Source: JBDRHL01 sp043816955 (GTDB lineage: Bacteria; Planctomycetota; Phycisphaerae; Sedimentisphaerales; CAYZTY01). From it: a stretch of DNA of 53,923 nucleotides. A program made the translations under genes and the position numbers. Shown piece after piece: positions 35,860-43,555 of the stretch (positions are counted from its first letter, which is position 1; each line of letters opens with the position of its first letter). The notes under the pieces were generated by a model. That model was not told the origin of the DNA and made no database searches. It saw nothing but the letters and a program-made list of their open reading frames with translations. Location of the stretch: positions 1 to 53,923 of the forward strand of contig JBDRHL010000046.1 of assembly GCA_043816955.1 (NCBI GenBank), written 5' to 3'.

Positions 35860-36657
35860 TTATAAGGCTGGAATCGCTTCTTTGACCTTCCTGATAAAAT
35901 CCGCTGTTTCCCTGAGCATCTTCTTCCTGTCATCCAGATTATCTTCAATAATCGTCACAATGCGAGAGCCTATAATCACCCCATCAGCGCCCGCTGCAGC
36001 TACCTCTGCTGCATGTTCGGGCTTGCTGATTCCAAACCCCACACAGATCGGCACCGCTGTTACAGCCTTGAGCCTGTAAATCAGCGATTTAACTATGCCT
36101 GATAGCTCACTTCGTCCCCCCGTTACACCCAGCAGGGATACCGTATAAATAAACCCGGTCGTCTTCGAAGCGATCCGCTTCATTCTTTCATCAGCACTGT
36201 TAGGTGTAACCATAAACACCGTCTCAAGTCCTGCCGAAGCAGCAGGGGCAGTAACTTCATCTGCGTCATCAATGCTCAGATCGGCAATGAGTACACTGTT
36301 GACTCCCGCTTCATGGAAATCCCTGAAAAATCTCTCTATTCCGTACTGAAACACCAGGTTATAGTACATCAGCAGGCCGATCGGCACGTCCTTGTATTCC
36401 TTGACCTGGCGCACAAATTGTAACGCCTTTTTCACCGTCATGCCCGCCCGCAGAGAACGGATGTCGGCCTTTTGAATCGTCGGCCCATCCGCAATCGGAT
36501 CCGAGAACGGGATCCCAAGCTCCAGCACATCCGCTCCGGAGTCGATAGCTGTTTTAACAAGCGCCAGGCTTGTATCAAAATCCGGATCGCCTGTTACAAA
36601 AAAAGGAATCAACACTGCCTTGTCGGCCTCTGAAAAAAGCTGTTTATATGTTTTCAT
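35860..36657 (-). CDS. trpA: Tryptophan synthase alpha chain
   Basis: The alpha subunit splits indole-3-glycerol phosphate into indole and glyceraldehyde 3-phosphate. At 265 residues it has normal length. VLELGIPFSDPIADGPTIQ near residue 47 contains both the catalytic Glu and the Asp. Other landmarks are VPIGLLMYYNLVFQYGIERF, SVLIADLSIDDADEV and FIYTVSLLGVTGGR. The last part (VGFGISKPEHAAEV, GADGVIIGSRIV) holds the phosphate site. It is the last trp gene, 11 bases behind trpB. Confidence 0.95.
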   Translation of the reverse strand: MKTYKQLFSEADKAVLIPFFVTGDPDFDTSLALVKTAIDSGADVLELGIPFSDPIADGPTIQKADIRSLRAGMTVKKALQFVRQVKEYKDVPIGLLMYYNLVFQYGIERFFRDFHEAGVNSVLIADLSIDDADEVTAPAASAGLETVFMVTPNSADERMKRIASKTTGFIYTVSLLGVTGGRSELSGIVKSLIYRLKAVTAVPICVGFGISKPEHAAEVAAAGADGVIIGSRIVTIIEDNLDDRKKMLRETADFIRKVKEAIPAL

Positions 36658-36668
36658 ACCTGGGTCCT

Positions 36669-37844
36669 TTATTTTACAGGCCGGTGCTTCTCGACAATGC
36701 CGACGTCTTTATCCCCTCGTCCCGAAAGATTCACCACCACAACAGTATCACAAGGCAGCTTACCTTTCTGCCCGATCAGATGCGCCAGCACATGCGAACT
36801 TTCCAGCGCAGGCAATATGCCCTCCAGTTTTGTAAGTATCTCAAATGCGTCAAGCACCGCTTCATCCTCAGCGGACACATACTCCGCCCTGCCGGTGTCT
36901 TTCAACAGACAGTGCTCCGGCCCGACCGCTGGATAATCCAGCCCGGCACTGACTGATTCAGTTTCATAAACCTGTCCCTCCCCATCCTGCAGAAGATAGG
37001 ATTTGGCGCCGTGAAGAATACCGACCCTGCCCGCAACCAGTGTCGCAGAATGTCTCCCTGAAGATATACCCTCGCCTCCCGCTTCGACGCCGATCAGCTT
37101 GACCTCTTTATCTTCCAGGAAGCTTGCAAATATTCCTATGGCGTTACTGCCTCCGCCGACACACGCAAGCACCATGTCCGGCAGTCTTCCGATCTGCTCG
37201 AGACACTGCCTGCGGGCTTCTATGCCTATGCAGCTTTGAAAGTGCTTTACAATTGTAGGGTAAGGATGTGGACCTGCAGCGGAGCCGAAAAGATAAAAAG
37301 TATCGGTAACATGCGCCGTCCAGTAACGCAGGGCATCGTTAATGGCATCCTTCAAAGTGCCCGTGCCGCCTTCAACGCCGATAACCTCCGCGCCGCACAG
37401 CTTCATCTTGTGAACATTGACGCTTTGGCGCTCGATGTCCACAACACCCATGAATATCTTTGTCTCCATGCCGAAAAGTGCCCCGATCATCGCCGTCGCA
37501 AGCCCATGCTGGCCTGCACCGGTCTCGGCTATGAGCTTTTTCTTGCCCATATATTTCGCCAGCAGCCCCTGCCCAAGCGTGTTATTGCCTTTATGTGCTC
37601 CGCCGTGAACCAGGTCTTCACGCTTCAGATACACATTGAAGCCTACGTACTCGCTGAATCTTTTGGCATGATATAACGGTGAAGGCCTTCCCAGGTAACA
37701 CCTGCGGTAATCCTCCAGCTCAGCAACAAAGCCCTTGTCACTATGGAAGCGAAAAAAAGCATCCTCCATTTCCTCAAGCGCAGGTATCAGAACCTCTGGT
37801 ACGTAAAAGCCGCCATACTGCCCAAAGCGTCCACTGTGTTTCAT
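36669..37844 (-). CDS. trpB: Tryptophan synthase beta chain
   Basis: The PLP-dependent beta subunit joins indole and serine to make tryptophan. The 391-residue protein opens GRFGQYGGFYVPEVLIPALE. The PLP lysine is in KREDLVHGGAHKGNNTLGQ. The Glu that activates indole lies in IAETGAGQHGLATAM, and the phosphate loop is CVGGGSNAIGIFA. The end has the usual Ser/Gly-rich NLSGRGDKDVGIV. It is of the standard TrpB1 type that works with TrpA. The gap to trpF is six bases. Confidence 0.95.
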   Translation of the reverse strand: MKHSGRFGQYGGFYVPEVLIPALEEMEDAFFRFHSDKGFVAELEDYRRCYLGRPSPLYHAKRFSEYVGFNVYLKREDLVHGGAHKGNNTLGQGLLAKYMGKKKLIAETGAGQHGLATAMIGALFGMETKIFMGVVDIERQSVNVHKMKLCGAEVIGVEGGTGTLKDAINDALRYWTAHVTDTFYLFGSAAGPHPYPTIVKHFQSCIGIEARRQCLEQIGRLPDMVLACVGGGSNAIGIFASFLEDKEVKLIGVEAGGEGISSGRHSATLVAGRVGILHGAKSYLLQDGEGQVYETESVSAGLDYPAVGPEHCLLKDTGRAEYVSAEDEAVLDAFEILTKLEGILPALESSHVLAHLIGQKGKLPCDTVVVVNLSGRGDKDVGIVEKHRPVK

Positions 37845-37850
37845 CGTATC

Positions 37851-38474
37851 TTAGCCTCTCAAATCCTGAATATTATCAAACAGCTTCTGCATCCTCACGT
37901 GATCCTTTTTACCGGGCTTGCTTTCAATGCCGCTGCAGATGTCTATTCCATAGACACCCAGCTCAACCGCTTCACGGGCGTTGTCAGGGTTTATCCCCCC
38001 TGCCAGAAAAACGCGTTTGTTTATGTGCCCGATTATGTTCCAGTCAAAACCCTGCCCCGTTCCGCCATACTGCCCGGGGCGAAAGGCATCCAGAAGTATC
38101 GTGTCGGAAAAGTAGCTCTCGGCTTTTTTAATGTCTTCCGGGCCGGAGACGCGTAAAGCCTTCATCGTCTTGATATTGAAATGCTGCAGTGAATCAACAA
38201 ACGCCGGCGTCTCATCTCCATGTAACTGTACCCAGTTGAACAGCCCATCCTTGATCCTCTCCTGTATCTGGCCTATAGTCGGGTTCACAAGCACGGCAAC
38301 GGTATCAATAAAGCTGGGCAGCCTGCCTATTATCTCCGCAGCCTTGCGAGGGTCGATATATCGGGGGCTTGGTTCGTAGAAATTAAAACCCAGAAGATCC
38401 GCTCCCATGTCGATCGCTGCACGGGCATCCTCAAGATTCGTAAGACCGCAGATTTTTACCTTTACTATCAGCAT
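37851..38474 (-). CDS. trpF: Phosphoribosylanthranilate isomerase
   Basis: The TIM-barrel enzyme carries out the Amadori rearrangement of N-(5'-phosphoribosyl)anthranilate to CdRP. At 207 residues it is single-domain, not fused to TrpC. VKICGLTNLEDARAAIDMGA has the catalytic Cys. WVQLHGDETPAFVDSL has the histidine block. The catalytic Asp lies in ILLDAFRPGQYGGTGQGFDW, and the phosphate site is LAGGINPDNAREAVEL. It is between trpD and trpB, where a trpC would often stand. The absence of trpC means IGP synthase must be encoded elsewhere. Confidence 0.95.
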   Translation of the reverse strand: MLIVKVKICGLTNLEDARAAIDMGADLLGFNFYEPSPRYIDPRKAAEIIGRLPSFIDTVAVLVNPTIGQIQERIKDGLFNWVQLHGDETPAFVDSLQHFNIKTMKALRVSGPEDIKKAESYFSDTILLDAFRPGQYGGTGQGFDWNIIGHINKRVFLAGGINPDNAREAVELGVYGIDICSGIESKPGKKDHVRMQKLFDNIQDLRG

Positions 38475-38479
38475 CAGCC

Positions 38480-39496
38480 TTAACTGTTGGAAATTTTAAT
38501 CAGCTTCTCCAGGGCTTCTGCCGCCCTGCCGCTCACAATCGCTTTGTCAGCAAGTTTTATCCCATGCTCAAAATCTTCCGCAAGGCCGGCGACAATCACA
38601 GCGGCAGCAGCATTTAACAGCACGATATCTTTCTTGGGGCCTTTCTGCCTGCCTTGAATAATATCACGTATTGTGCCCGCATTTTCCGCAGCATCGCCGC
38701 CTGCCAACTGGTCGCTCGACGCCCTTGAAATACCCAGTTCAGCAGGGTCAAGCTCTATTGAACTGACCCGGCCGTCACGAAGCTGCCGGATTTGCGTCGG
38801 TCCCAGTGTACTTATTTCATCCAGCCCGTCACTATGAACAACCAGTACCCGCCTTGCGCCGAGAATCCTGTGCGTTTCGATTATCGTATCTATCAGATCT
38901 TCCCTCGGAACTCCCATCACCTGGGCTTTTGCCCCCGCCGGATTCGCCAGAGGCCCAAGCACGTTGAAAACCGTCCTGAACCCAAGACTTTTTCTTATAG
39001 GCTGAACAAACTTCATTGCAGGGTGAAACATCGGGGCAAACATAAACCCGATCCCTGCCTGCTCAATACACGCTGCAATGATCGGGGGCGCAGCGTCTAT
39101 TTTCACGCCGAGAGCTTCGAGCACGTCAGCAGAACCGCATTTGCTGGTAATACCACGGTTGCCGTGCTTGGCAACGTGTGCACCTGCGCCGGCAGCAACG
39201 ATCGCTGCAGCGGTGGAAATATTAAACGTCTTTACCGCTGCACCTCCGGTGCCACACGTGTCAATCAGGTTATCTATCTTCGTTTCAATGTGCACAGCGT
39301 GGTCCCGAAGAGATTTTGCCAGGCCCGCAAGCTCACAAGGCTGTGTTCCTTTGATCCTCATCGCCGTCAGAAATGCCGCAATTTGCGCCTCGGCAACATC
39401 GCCCTGAAAAATGGTGTCCAGCACTTCCCCTGCCTGATCGAATGTAAGATCATTTCCTTCGATAAGCTCGTTAAGATAACCAGTTAGCCCTGTCAT
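38480..39496 (-). CDS. trpD: Anthranilate phosphoribosyltransferase
   Basis: TrpD transfers ribose phosphate from PRPP to anthranilate. From the ATG at 39496 the protein is 338 residues, the usual length; a longer frame starting at 39550 would overlap trpG and is rejected. Motifs: DTCGTGGAAVKTFNISTAAA (PRPP loop), AKHGNRGITSKCGSADVLEA (anthranilate site) and FMFAPMFHPAMKFVQPIRK. GGATAG precedes the ATG, whose position seven bases after the trpG stop suggests coupling. It is not fused to TrpG. Confidence 0.95.
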   Translation of the reverse strand: MTGLTGYLNELIEGNDLTFDQAGEVLDTIFQGDVAEAQIAAFLTAMRIKGTQPCELAGLAKSLRDHAVHIETKIDNLIDTCGTGGAAVKTFNISTAAAIVAAGAGAHVAKHGNRGITSKCGSADVLEALGVKIDAAPPIIAACIEQAGIGFMFAPMFHPAMKFVQPIRKSLGFRTVFNVLGPLANPAGAKAQVMGVPREDLIDTIIETHRILGARRVLVVHSDGLDEISTLGPTQIRQLRDGRVSSIELDPAELGISRASSDQLAGGDAAENAGTIRDIIQGRQKGPKKDIVLLNAAAAVIVAGLAEDFEHGIKLADKAIVSGRAAEALEKLIKISNS

Positions 39497-39503
39497 TTGC
39501 CCG

Positions 39504-40112
39504 CTATCCTTTAGTCGAATATTTCCTAGCGATTTTGAGCATATTTTCAATGATTTTGCCCCCAGCAGGCGTCAGTATGCTCTCCGGGTGGAATTGAACG
39601 CCGTAGATGGGCAGCTCCTTGTGTTTAACGGCCATGACGATCTGTTCGAACTGAGCGGTCATTTCCAGACAATCAGGCAATTCAGTGGCACAAAGACTGT
39701 GATACCTGCCGGCCTGGAGCGGATTTTCGATGCCTTCAAAAAGGTCCTTTTCGTCATGGGTAACGCGGGAAGGCTTTCCGTGCATCACCTCGGGAGCATG
39801 TCCCACCCTGCCGCCGAAATACTGTACGATCACCTGATGCCCAAGACAAACCCCGAATATCGGCAGCTTGTCCTTAAAATAATCTACCGCTTCCAGCGAT
39901 ACTCCGGCCCTGTCAGGTGTACCCGGGCCGGGCGATATTAAAAGAAGATCCGGCTTGAACTGTGCCGCCACCTCCCTGAGCTTATCAAGGGCGGTATCCG
40001 CGCGATAAACAAGAGCATTGCAGTTGCGTTTGCAGAATTCATCCACGAGGTTGTATGTGAATGAGTCGAAATTATCGATAAACAATACTTTGCTTTGTCC
40101 AGCAGCTTCCAT
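39504..40112 (-). CDS. trpG: Anthranilate synthase component II (glutamine amidotransferase)
   Basis: This subunit releases ammonia from glutamine for TrpE. From the ATG at 40112, preceded by AAGGAAACGG, it is 202 residues; an upstream frame to 40184 is rejected because it overlaps trpE. The class I amidotransferase triad is Cys in IFGVCLGHQVIVQYFGG and His/Glu in IYGVQFHPESILTPAGG. LFIDNFDSFTYNLVDEF opens the domain and LLISPGPGTPDRAGV forms the oxyanion loop region. It could also serve p-aminobenzoate synthesis. Confidence 0.95.
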   Translation of the reverse strand: MEAAGQSKVLFIDNFDSFTYNLVDEFCKRNCNALVYRADTALDKLREVAAQFKPDLLLISPGPGTPDRAGVSLEAVDYFKDKLPIFGVCLGHQVIVQYFGGRVGHAPEVMHGKPSRVTHDEKDLFEGIENPLQAGRYHSLCATELPDCLEMTAQFEQIVMAVKHKELPIYGVQFHPESILTPAGGKIIENMLKIARKYSTKG

Positions 40113-40122
40113 ATCCGTTTCC

Positions 40123-41727
40123 TTACAGCCCTCGTATTGCCCTGATACAGGAATTGGCTTTGTGCTCCGTTTCAATAAACTCACTCTGCGGGATGCTGTC
40201 GTGCACGATGCCCGCTCCTGCCCTGATGTAGGCGGTCCCGTCTTTGACCTGAAAAGACCTTATTGTAATACAACTGTCGAACTGCCCGTCGACGGTAAGG
40301 TACATAACCGCCCCGCCGTAGTAGCCGCGTTTGGTTTTTTCGAGTCTGCGGATTATCTTCATCGCCTCTATTTTCGGCGCGCCGGTCAGCGTACCCATGT
40401 TCATCGTCGCAAGATAGGCACTTAGGGCGTCAAGGTCTTTTCGCAGAACACCTTTGACATTGCTGACAAGATGCTGAACGGAAGCATATTTCTCGACAAT
40501 CAGCAGTTCCGTAACGATCCTTGAACCTGCCTGGGCGACACGGGCAATATCATTTCGGGCAAGGTCGACAAGCATCATATGTTCGGCAAGCTCCTTGCGG
40601 TCCAGCTTCAGTTCGGCTTCATAGCGAAAGTCTGTCTCCGGGTCGATTTCAGGGCCGGTCCTTCCCCTGGGCTTGGTGCCTGCTATCGGGCGTATTTCGA
40701 CGTATCGTTTGGTCGTCCCGCTGACCCGGAGGTTTAGTTCGGGGCTGGCGCCTATAAGTATCGTGCCGGGAGTGTTGAGATAGAACATATACGGCGAAGG
40801 GTTCAGTTGACGCAGGCGTTTGTAGACATCAAGCGGCTCATCAGGGCACGGTTCGATAACGGTACGGCTGAGGACAACCTGGAATATATCGCCGTCTATA
40901 ATATTCTGCTTTGCGGTTCTGACCATTGCTTCGTATTCGCCCTGGGCGGTATCAGAGCCGGCTTTGACATCAGCATTGATACGTTTTTCTCCGGCAGCGG
41001 GGGTGAATCTGGCCATGTTGAAATAATAGTCAAAGCACTGCTGAGCCTGCTGGATGGTTTTTTCGCGGTCGGCGTCGGTGATAATGACGTTTACAATGAT
41101 ATATCCGGTGTTGTGTTCGTGATCCATCAGGAAGATATTGTCGGCGAAGTACAGCTCGTAGTCGGGATTGTTCAGAATATCGGTATCGCTGGGGGGCAGG
41201 TCCTCAAACTGGTCAACAAAGTCGTAGCTCAGCGCTCCGACCAGGCCGCATGTTACCCGAAAGGGCTTGCTGGCCAACTCGAAGGCGAAGGCCACGGCAC
41301 GCAGGACATCCATCTGGTTGATGCTTTTGAGCCTGGTTTGCTCGTCAACGGCGGTTTTGGCTTTTTTGATTCGGCCTTTAATGTGGTCAGCGGCGAATTC
41401 GACGGTTTCACAGAAGGAGAATCTGTCTCGTCTGTCGGCGGCGAGATATGCCACCATCCGCCTGCCGACGTCGGTAAGGGCTTTGATGGAGAAATCCAGG
41501 CCTGTGCCAGTGAGGTAGAGAGCCGGCCTTGCAGTTCCGAAGGTCAGCGCGCCTCTACCGGGTTCGGGAAGATACTCACGGGATTCCAGAAGGACACAAT
41601 TAGCGGCCCGGCCATAGTCGCTGAGCCTGGCAAAAAAGGCGACCGGGTCGTCCATGTCGATCTGCTTGACGATCGGAACGATCTGGCCCGGCCTGGCATT
41701 TTTGATTATCGACTTGTAATCTTCCAT
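40123..41727 (-). CDS. trpE: Anthranilate synthase component I
   Basis: TrpE converts chorismate and ammonia to anthranilate. The protein is 534 residues. The N-terminal domain has NCVLLESREY, the LLES element in which tryptophan binds for feedback inhibition. The catalytic C-terminal part has QVVLSRTVIE, PSPYMFYLNTPGTILIGASP, EIRPIAGTKPRGRTGPEID, LVDLARNDIARVAQAGS and GTLTGAPKIEAMKIIRRLE. AAGGCGATAGA precedes the ATG at 41727. It is the first structural gene of trpEGDFBA and is controlled by an attenuator upstream. Confidence 0.96.
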   Translation of the reverse strand: MEDYKSIIKNARPGQIVPIVKQIDMDDPVAFFARLSDYGRAANCVLLESREYLPEPGRGALTFGTARPALYLTGTGLDFSIKALTDVGRRMVAYLAADRRDRFSFCETVEFAADHIKGRIKKAKTAVDEQTRLKSINQMDVLRAVAFAFELASKPFRVTCGLVGALSYDFVDQFEDLPPSDTDILNNPDYELYFADNIFLMDHEHNTGYIIVNVIITDADREKTIQQAQQCFDYYFNMARFTPAAGEKRINADVKAGSDTAQGEYEAMVRTAKQNIIDGDIFQVVLSRTVIEPCPDEPLDVYKRLRQLNPSPYMFYLNTPGTILIGASPELNLRVSGTTKRYVEIRPIAGTKPRGRTGPEIDPETDFRYEAELKLDRKELAEHMMLVDLARNDIARVAQAGSRIVTELLIVEKYASVQHLVSNVKGVLRKDLDALSAYLATMNMGTLTGAPKIEAMKIIRRLEKTKRGYYGGAVMYLTVDGQFDSCITIRSFQVKDGTAYIRAGAGIVHDSIPQSEFIETEHKANSCIRAIRGL

Positions 41728-41782
41728 TCTATCGCCTTTTCAGCAATACTTTTACTGTTTTGGCAGCAACAGCACAAATAAA

Positions 41783-41818
41783 AAATCGCAGTCCATCGAT
41801 TATGACAGGCTGCGATTT
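41783..41818 (-). terminator. trp operon attenuator (terminator hairpin 3:4)
   Basis: On the minus strand AAATCGCAG (41818-41810) pairs with CTGCGATTT (41791-41783) and continues as a run of T before the trpE start. The competing antiterminator is GACAGGC (41861-41855, region 2) with GCCTGTC (41810-41804, region 3). Region 2 can also pair with GCCTGTC (41876-41870, region 1), which overlaps the Pro/Val codons that follow the Trp codons of the leader peptide. This is the classical 1:2, 2:3, 3:4 arrangement. Confidence 0.88.
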
Positions 41819-41860
41819 AAGCTTTTTTTAAGGTATAAACGGCCAGTATCTGCTGCCTGT

Positions 41861-41914
41861 CTATGTATTGACAGGCCACCACCATGAATGAATTGTGCTG
41901 ATACATTGGCTCAT
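41861..41914 (-). CDS. trpL: trp leader peptide with three consecutive Trp codons
   Basis: The 17-residue peptide is MSQCISTIHSWWWPVNT. The three Trp codons (TGG) lie at 41884-41876 on the minus strand, directly in front of the attenuator pairing regions, and the UAG stop overlaps the start of region 2. If tryptophyl-tRNA is scarce, ribosomes stalled here would free region 2 to pair with region 3 and prevent the terminator. The -10 box ends only eight bases before the ATG, so the message would be nearly leaderless and has no ribosome binding site. Confidence 0.85.
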   Translation of the reverse strand: MSQCISTIHSWWWPVNT

Positions 41915-41921
41915 AGTAGAT

Positions 41922-41950
41922 ATTAGACCAGATAAAGCTTCGTTCGTCAA
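41922..41950 (-). promoter_or_regulatory. Promoter of the trp operon
   Basis: On the minus strand TTGACG (41950-41945) and TCTAAT (41927-41922) are separated by 17 bases. Both boxes match five of six consensus positions. The start would fall at about 41915-41917, within three bases of the leader ATG. Confidence 0.75.
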
Positions 41951-41995
41951 GTAAAAAAAGGCTTGCGCGCGGGGAGTTATGTGGAAAATTTGGTC

Positions 41996-42031
41996 GGGAA
42001 TTGGGGGTTTTTGGGGAGGTTTTGAGGGGGG
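41996..42031 (+). other. G-run cluster able to form a G-quadruplex
   Basis: Four G runs lie at 41996-41998 (GGG), 42003-42007, 42013-42016 and 42026-42031, with loops of 4, 5 and 9 bases. It is 46 bases upstream of the trp -35 box on the opposite strand. Folding is a motif-based inference only. Confidence 0.4.
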
Positions 42032-42250
42032 TAATGTTTGTTTTTGGGCTAATATTAAGGGTTGGGCAGCGAAAAAACGTGAATTTTTTTGGATTTTTTA
42101 GTCATTTTTTGCGAAAAGTGCGCTACTTTTTACCCGGTTCTTGCTATGTTTTGTACTGCTTTTATACCATTTTTTCGTTTTTTTTCGTGTTAAGATATAG
42201 CGAGTTTGACGGTAGTAACGATTGTATTGACCTGCGTGAATGGGGCGAAG

Positions 42251-42492
42251 GAAGAGAGTCTTGAGTCTTGAGTCTTGAGTCTGGGGGCTGGGGATTTATC
42301 TGCGAGGGTGCCGAGAGAGACGAAAAAATTCGAATCGCGAAATACGAAATTCGAAACAAATCCGAAATTCAAAATCCGAATGACTAAAACGGTAAAGGCA
42401 GACAACGATGGATGGTATGGATTATTGTTTCCCGCGAATGCGTGAAGAGAGTCTTTGGTCTTGAGTCTGGAGTCTTTAGGCCGGAGTCTGGA
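42251..42492. repeat. Simple-sequence repeat block: GAGTCTT heptamers and A/T-rich GAAAT-type repeats
   Basis: Four tandem GAGTCTT-like units lie at 42256-42283, and a diverged second cluster (about 42448-42492) repeats the same word; both begin GAAGAGAGTCTT. Between them, 42321-42382 consists of repeats of CGAAAT/TCGAATT-type words. No open frame of good codon use lies here. Similar degenerate tracts are scattered in planctomycete-like genomes. Confidence 0.65.
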
Positions 42493-42566
42493 TGTTATTT
42501 CCTTCGGAAAGAACAGATAAGGGCGTTGAGAGTTTTGCATGTTTCTTCGCATTTATACATAGCGTC

Positions 42567-42843
42567 TTAACTAATTGCGCATAATCTTTTTAATGTTGTA
42601 TTTGGTTTACTCCAATGCTCAAATTGGGAAAACACGGTTTCGATGAGTTGCTCCGATTCAGGAAAATAACGATTATGGGTACAAAGTCGACGAGTCAGTT
42701 TCCAAACTCTTTCGATAGAATTAAGTTCCGGGCTGTATGGCGGAAGGAAATCAAGTTCCAAAACATCGCTATGCTCTTTGAGCCGGGGTTCGATAACTTT
42801 GGCATGGCGCCGTCTTGATTCACCGTTGTTGTCTTAAAACAAA
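42567..42843 (-). pseudogene. Remnant of an IS630-family transposase
   Basis: The last 64 codons in frame (ELDFLPPYSPELNSIERVWK and on to the end) are the well-known C-terminal block of IS630 DDE transposases. Upstream, in the same frame, translation continues HAKVIEPRLKEHSDVL and then DNNGESRRR, the region of the second catalytic Asp (normally a LDN motif). The sequence GTTTTAAGACAAC at this point appears to contain one extra A relative to the expected VLDNN, so the frame is broken. The N-terminal two-thirds of the gene is absent. No intact terminal repeats were seen. Confidence 0.8.
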
Positions 42844-43135
42844 AATCGCAGGTATCACAAGAACCGGTACAAGACGGTACAGGCGGGTTGCCAAACCCTG
42901 TCTGCATCCGAATGGTAGCAGTGGTTATTCCCTGAAAACCATCCAAGACACTACCATTATACTTAATAATTGCATAAAAAACCAAGAAAAACGGCAACGA
43001 TAGGCAATATTGCTGCATCTCTTAAAACCTAAAGCAGCATTTTCGGACTAATCGGTGGCGTCAAAATTAAAAGTAATATCAAGCTATATCTTACAGAAAG
43101 TTATATGATAGCGGCAAGTACACACAAAAGAGTCG

Positions 43136-43555
43136 TTATTTAAACGGCCAATTATAAGGACAGTAATAGAGCCATTCATCAGCGAATATATTCAAATCCA
43201 GGTAGTCAACAATATCGTATTCGTCCTTATACAGGTCTGCCGGCAACTCTTCTCCGGTCTCAAGCCAATACTCAGCAAATCTTGCAAAGTGTTCAAAACT
43301 GACTACGCATAATGGTCCACCTGGCCAGAAACCGCCAAGCAATTCATACTTCTCGCTCTCTGAGTACGCTGCATCATGCTGAGCAATCGTGCCGGTTACA
43401 ATGTATTGTCCACTGCTACTGATTCCGCCGCCTCCATCAATCGTATGCCAGTCAATCTCATAATCGGCAAACGTAGTAACAGCTGTTACAATACATATCG
43501 TCAGCAGTAAAGCAGTACCTGTTACAACAAATTGATTCAGTTTAAGAGGTTTCAT
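43136..43555 (-). CDS. Small secreted protein with a degenerate dockerin-like tail
   Basis: The 139-residue protein has a signal peptide (TALLLTICIVTAVTTFADYE). The middle part DWHTIDGGGGISSSGQYIVT and AQHDAAYSESEKYELLGGFW is a conserved block seen in many exported planctomycete proteins, and the end FARFAEYWLETGEELPADL plus DIVDYLDLNIFADEWLYY reads as two degenerate dockerin repeats. The ATG overlaps the stop of the preceding gene (ATGA), so it is translationally coupled to the S74 protein and probably works with it on the surface. Confidence 0.7.
   Translation of the reverse strand: MKPLKLNQFVVTGTALLLTICIVTAVTTFADYEIDWHTIDGGGGISSSGQYIVTGTIAQHDAAYSESEKYELLGGFWPGGPLCVVSFEHFARFAEYWLETGEELPADLYKDEYDIVDYLDLNIFADEWLYYCPYNWPFK

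Noticed and set aside
40807..41781. Rightward 324-codon frame antisense to trpE
   Set aside because: trpE on the other strand has all conserved motifs; the antisense frame has no recognisable domain and results from codon bias.
42256..42492. GAGTCTT repeats as a CRISPR array
   Set aside because: The units are tandem heptamers without spacers of constant length and there is no cas gene.
42695..43018. Leftward 107-codon frame next to the IS630 remnant
   Set aside because: It overlaps the transposase remnant in another frame and its composition (Cys/Ser/Thr-rich, no motif) is not gene-like.
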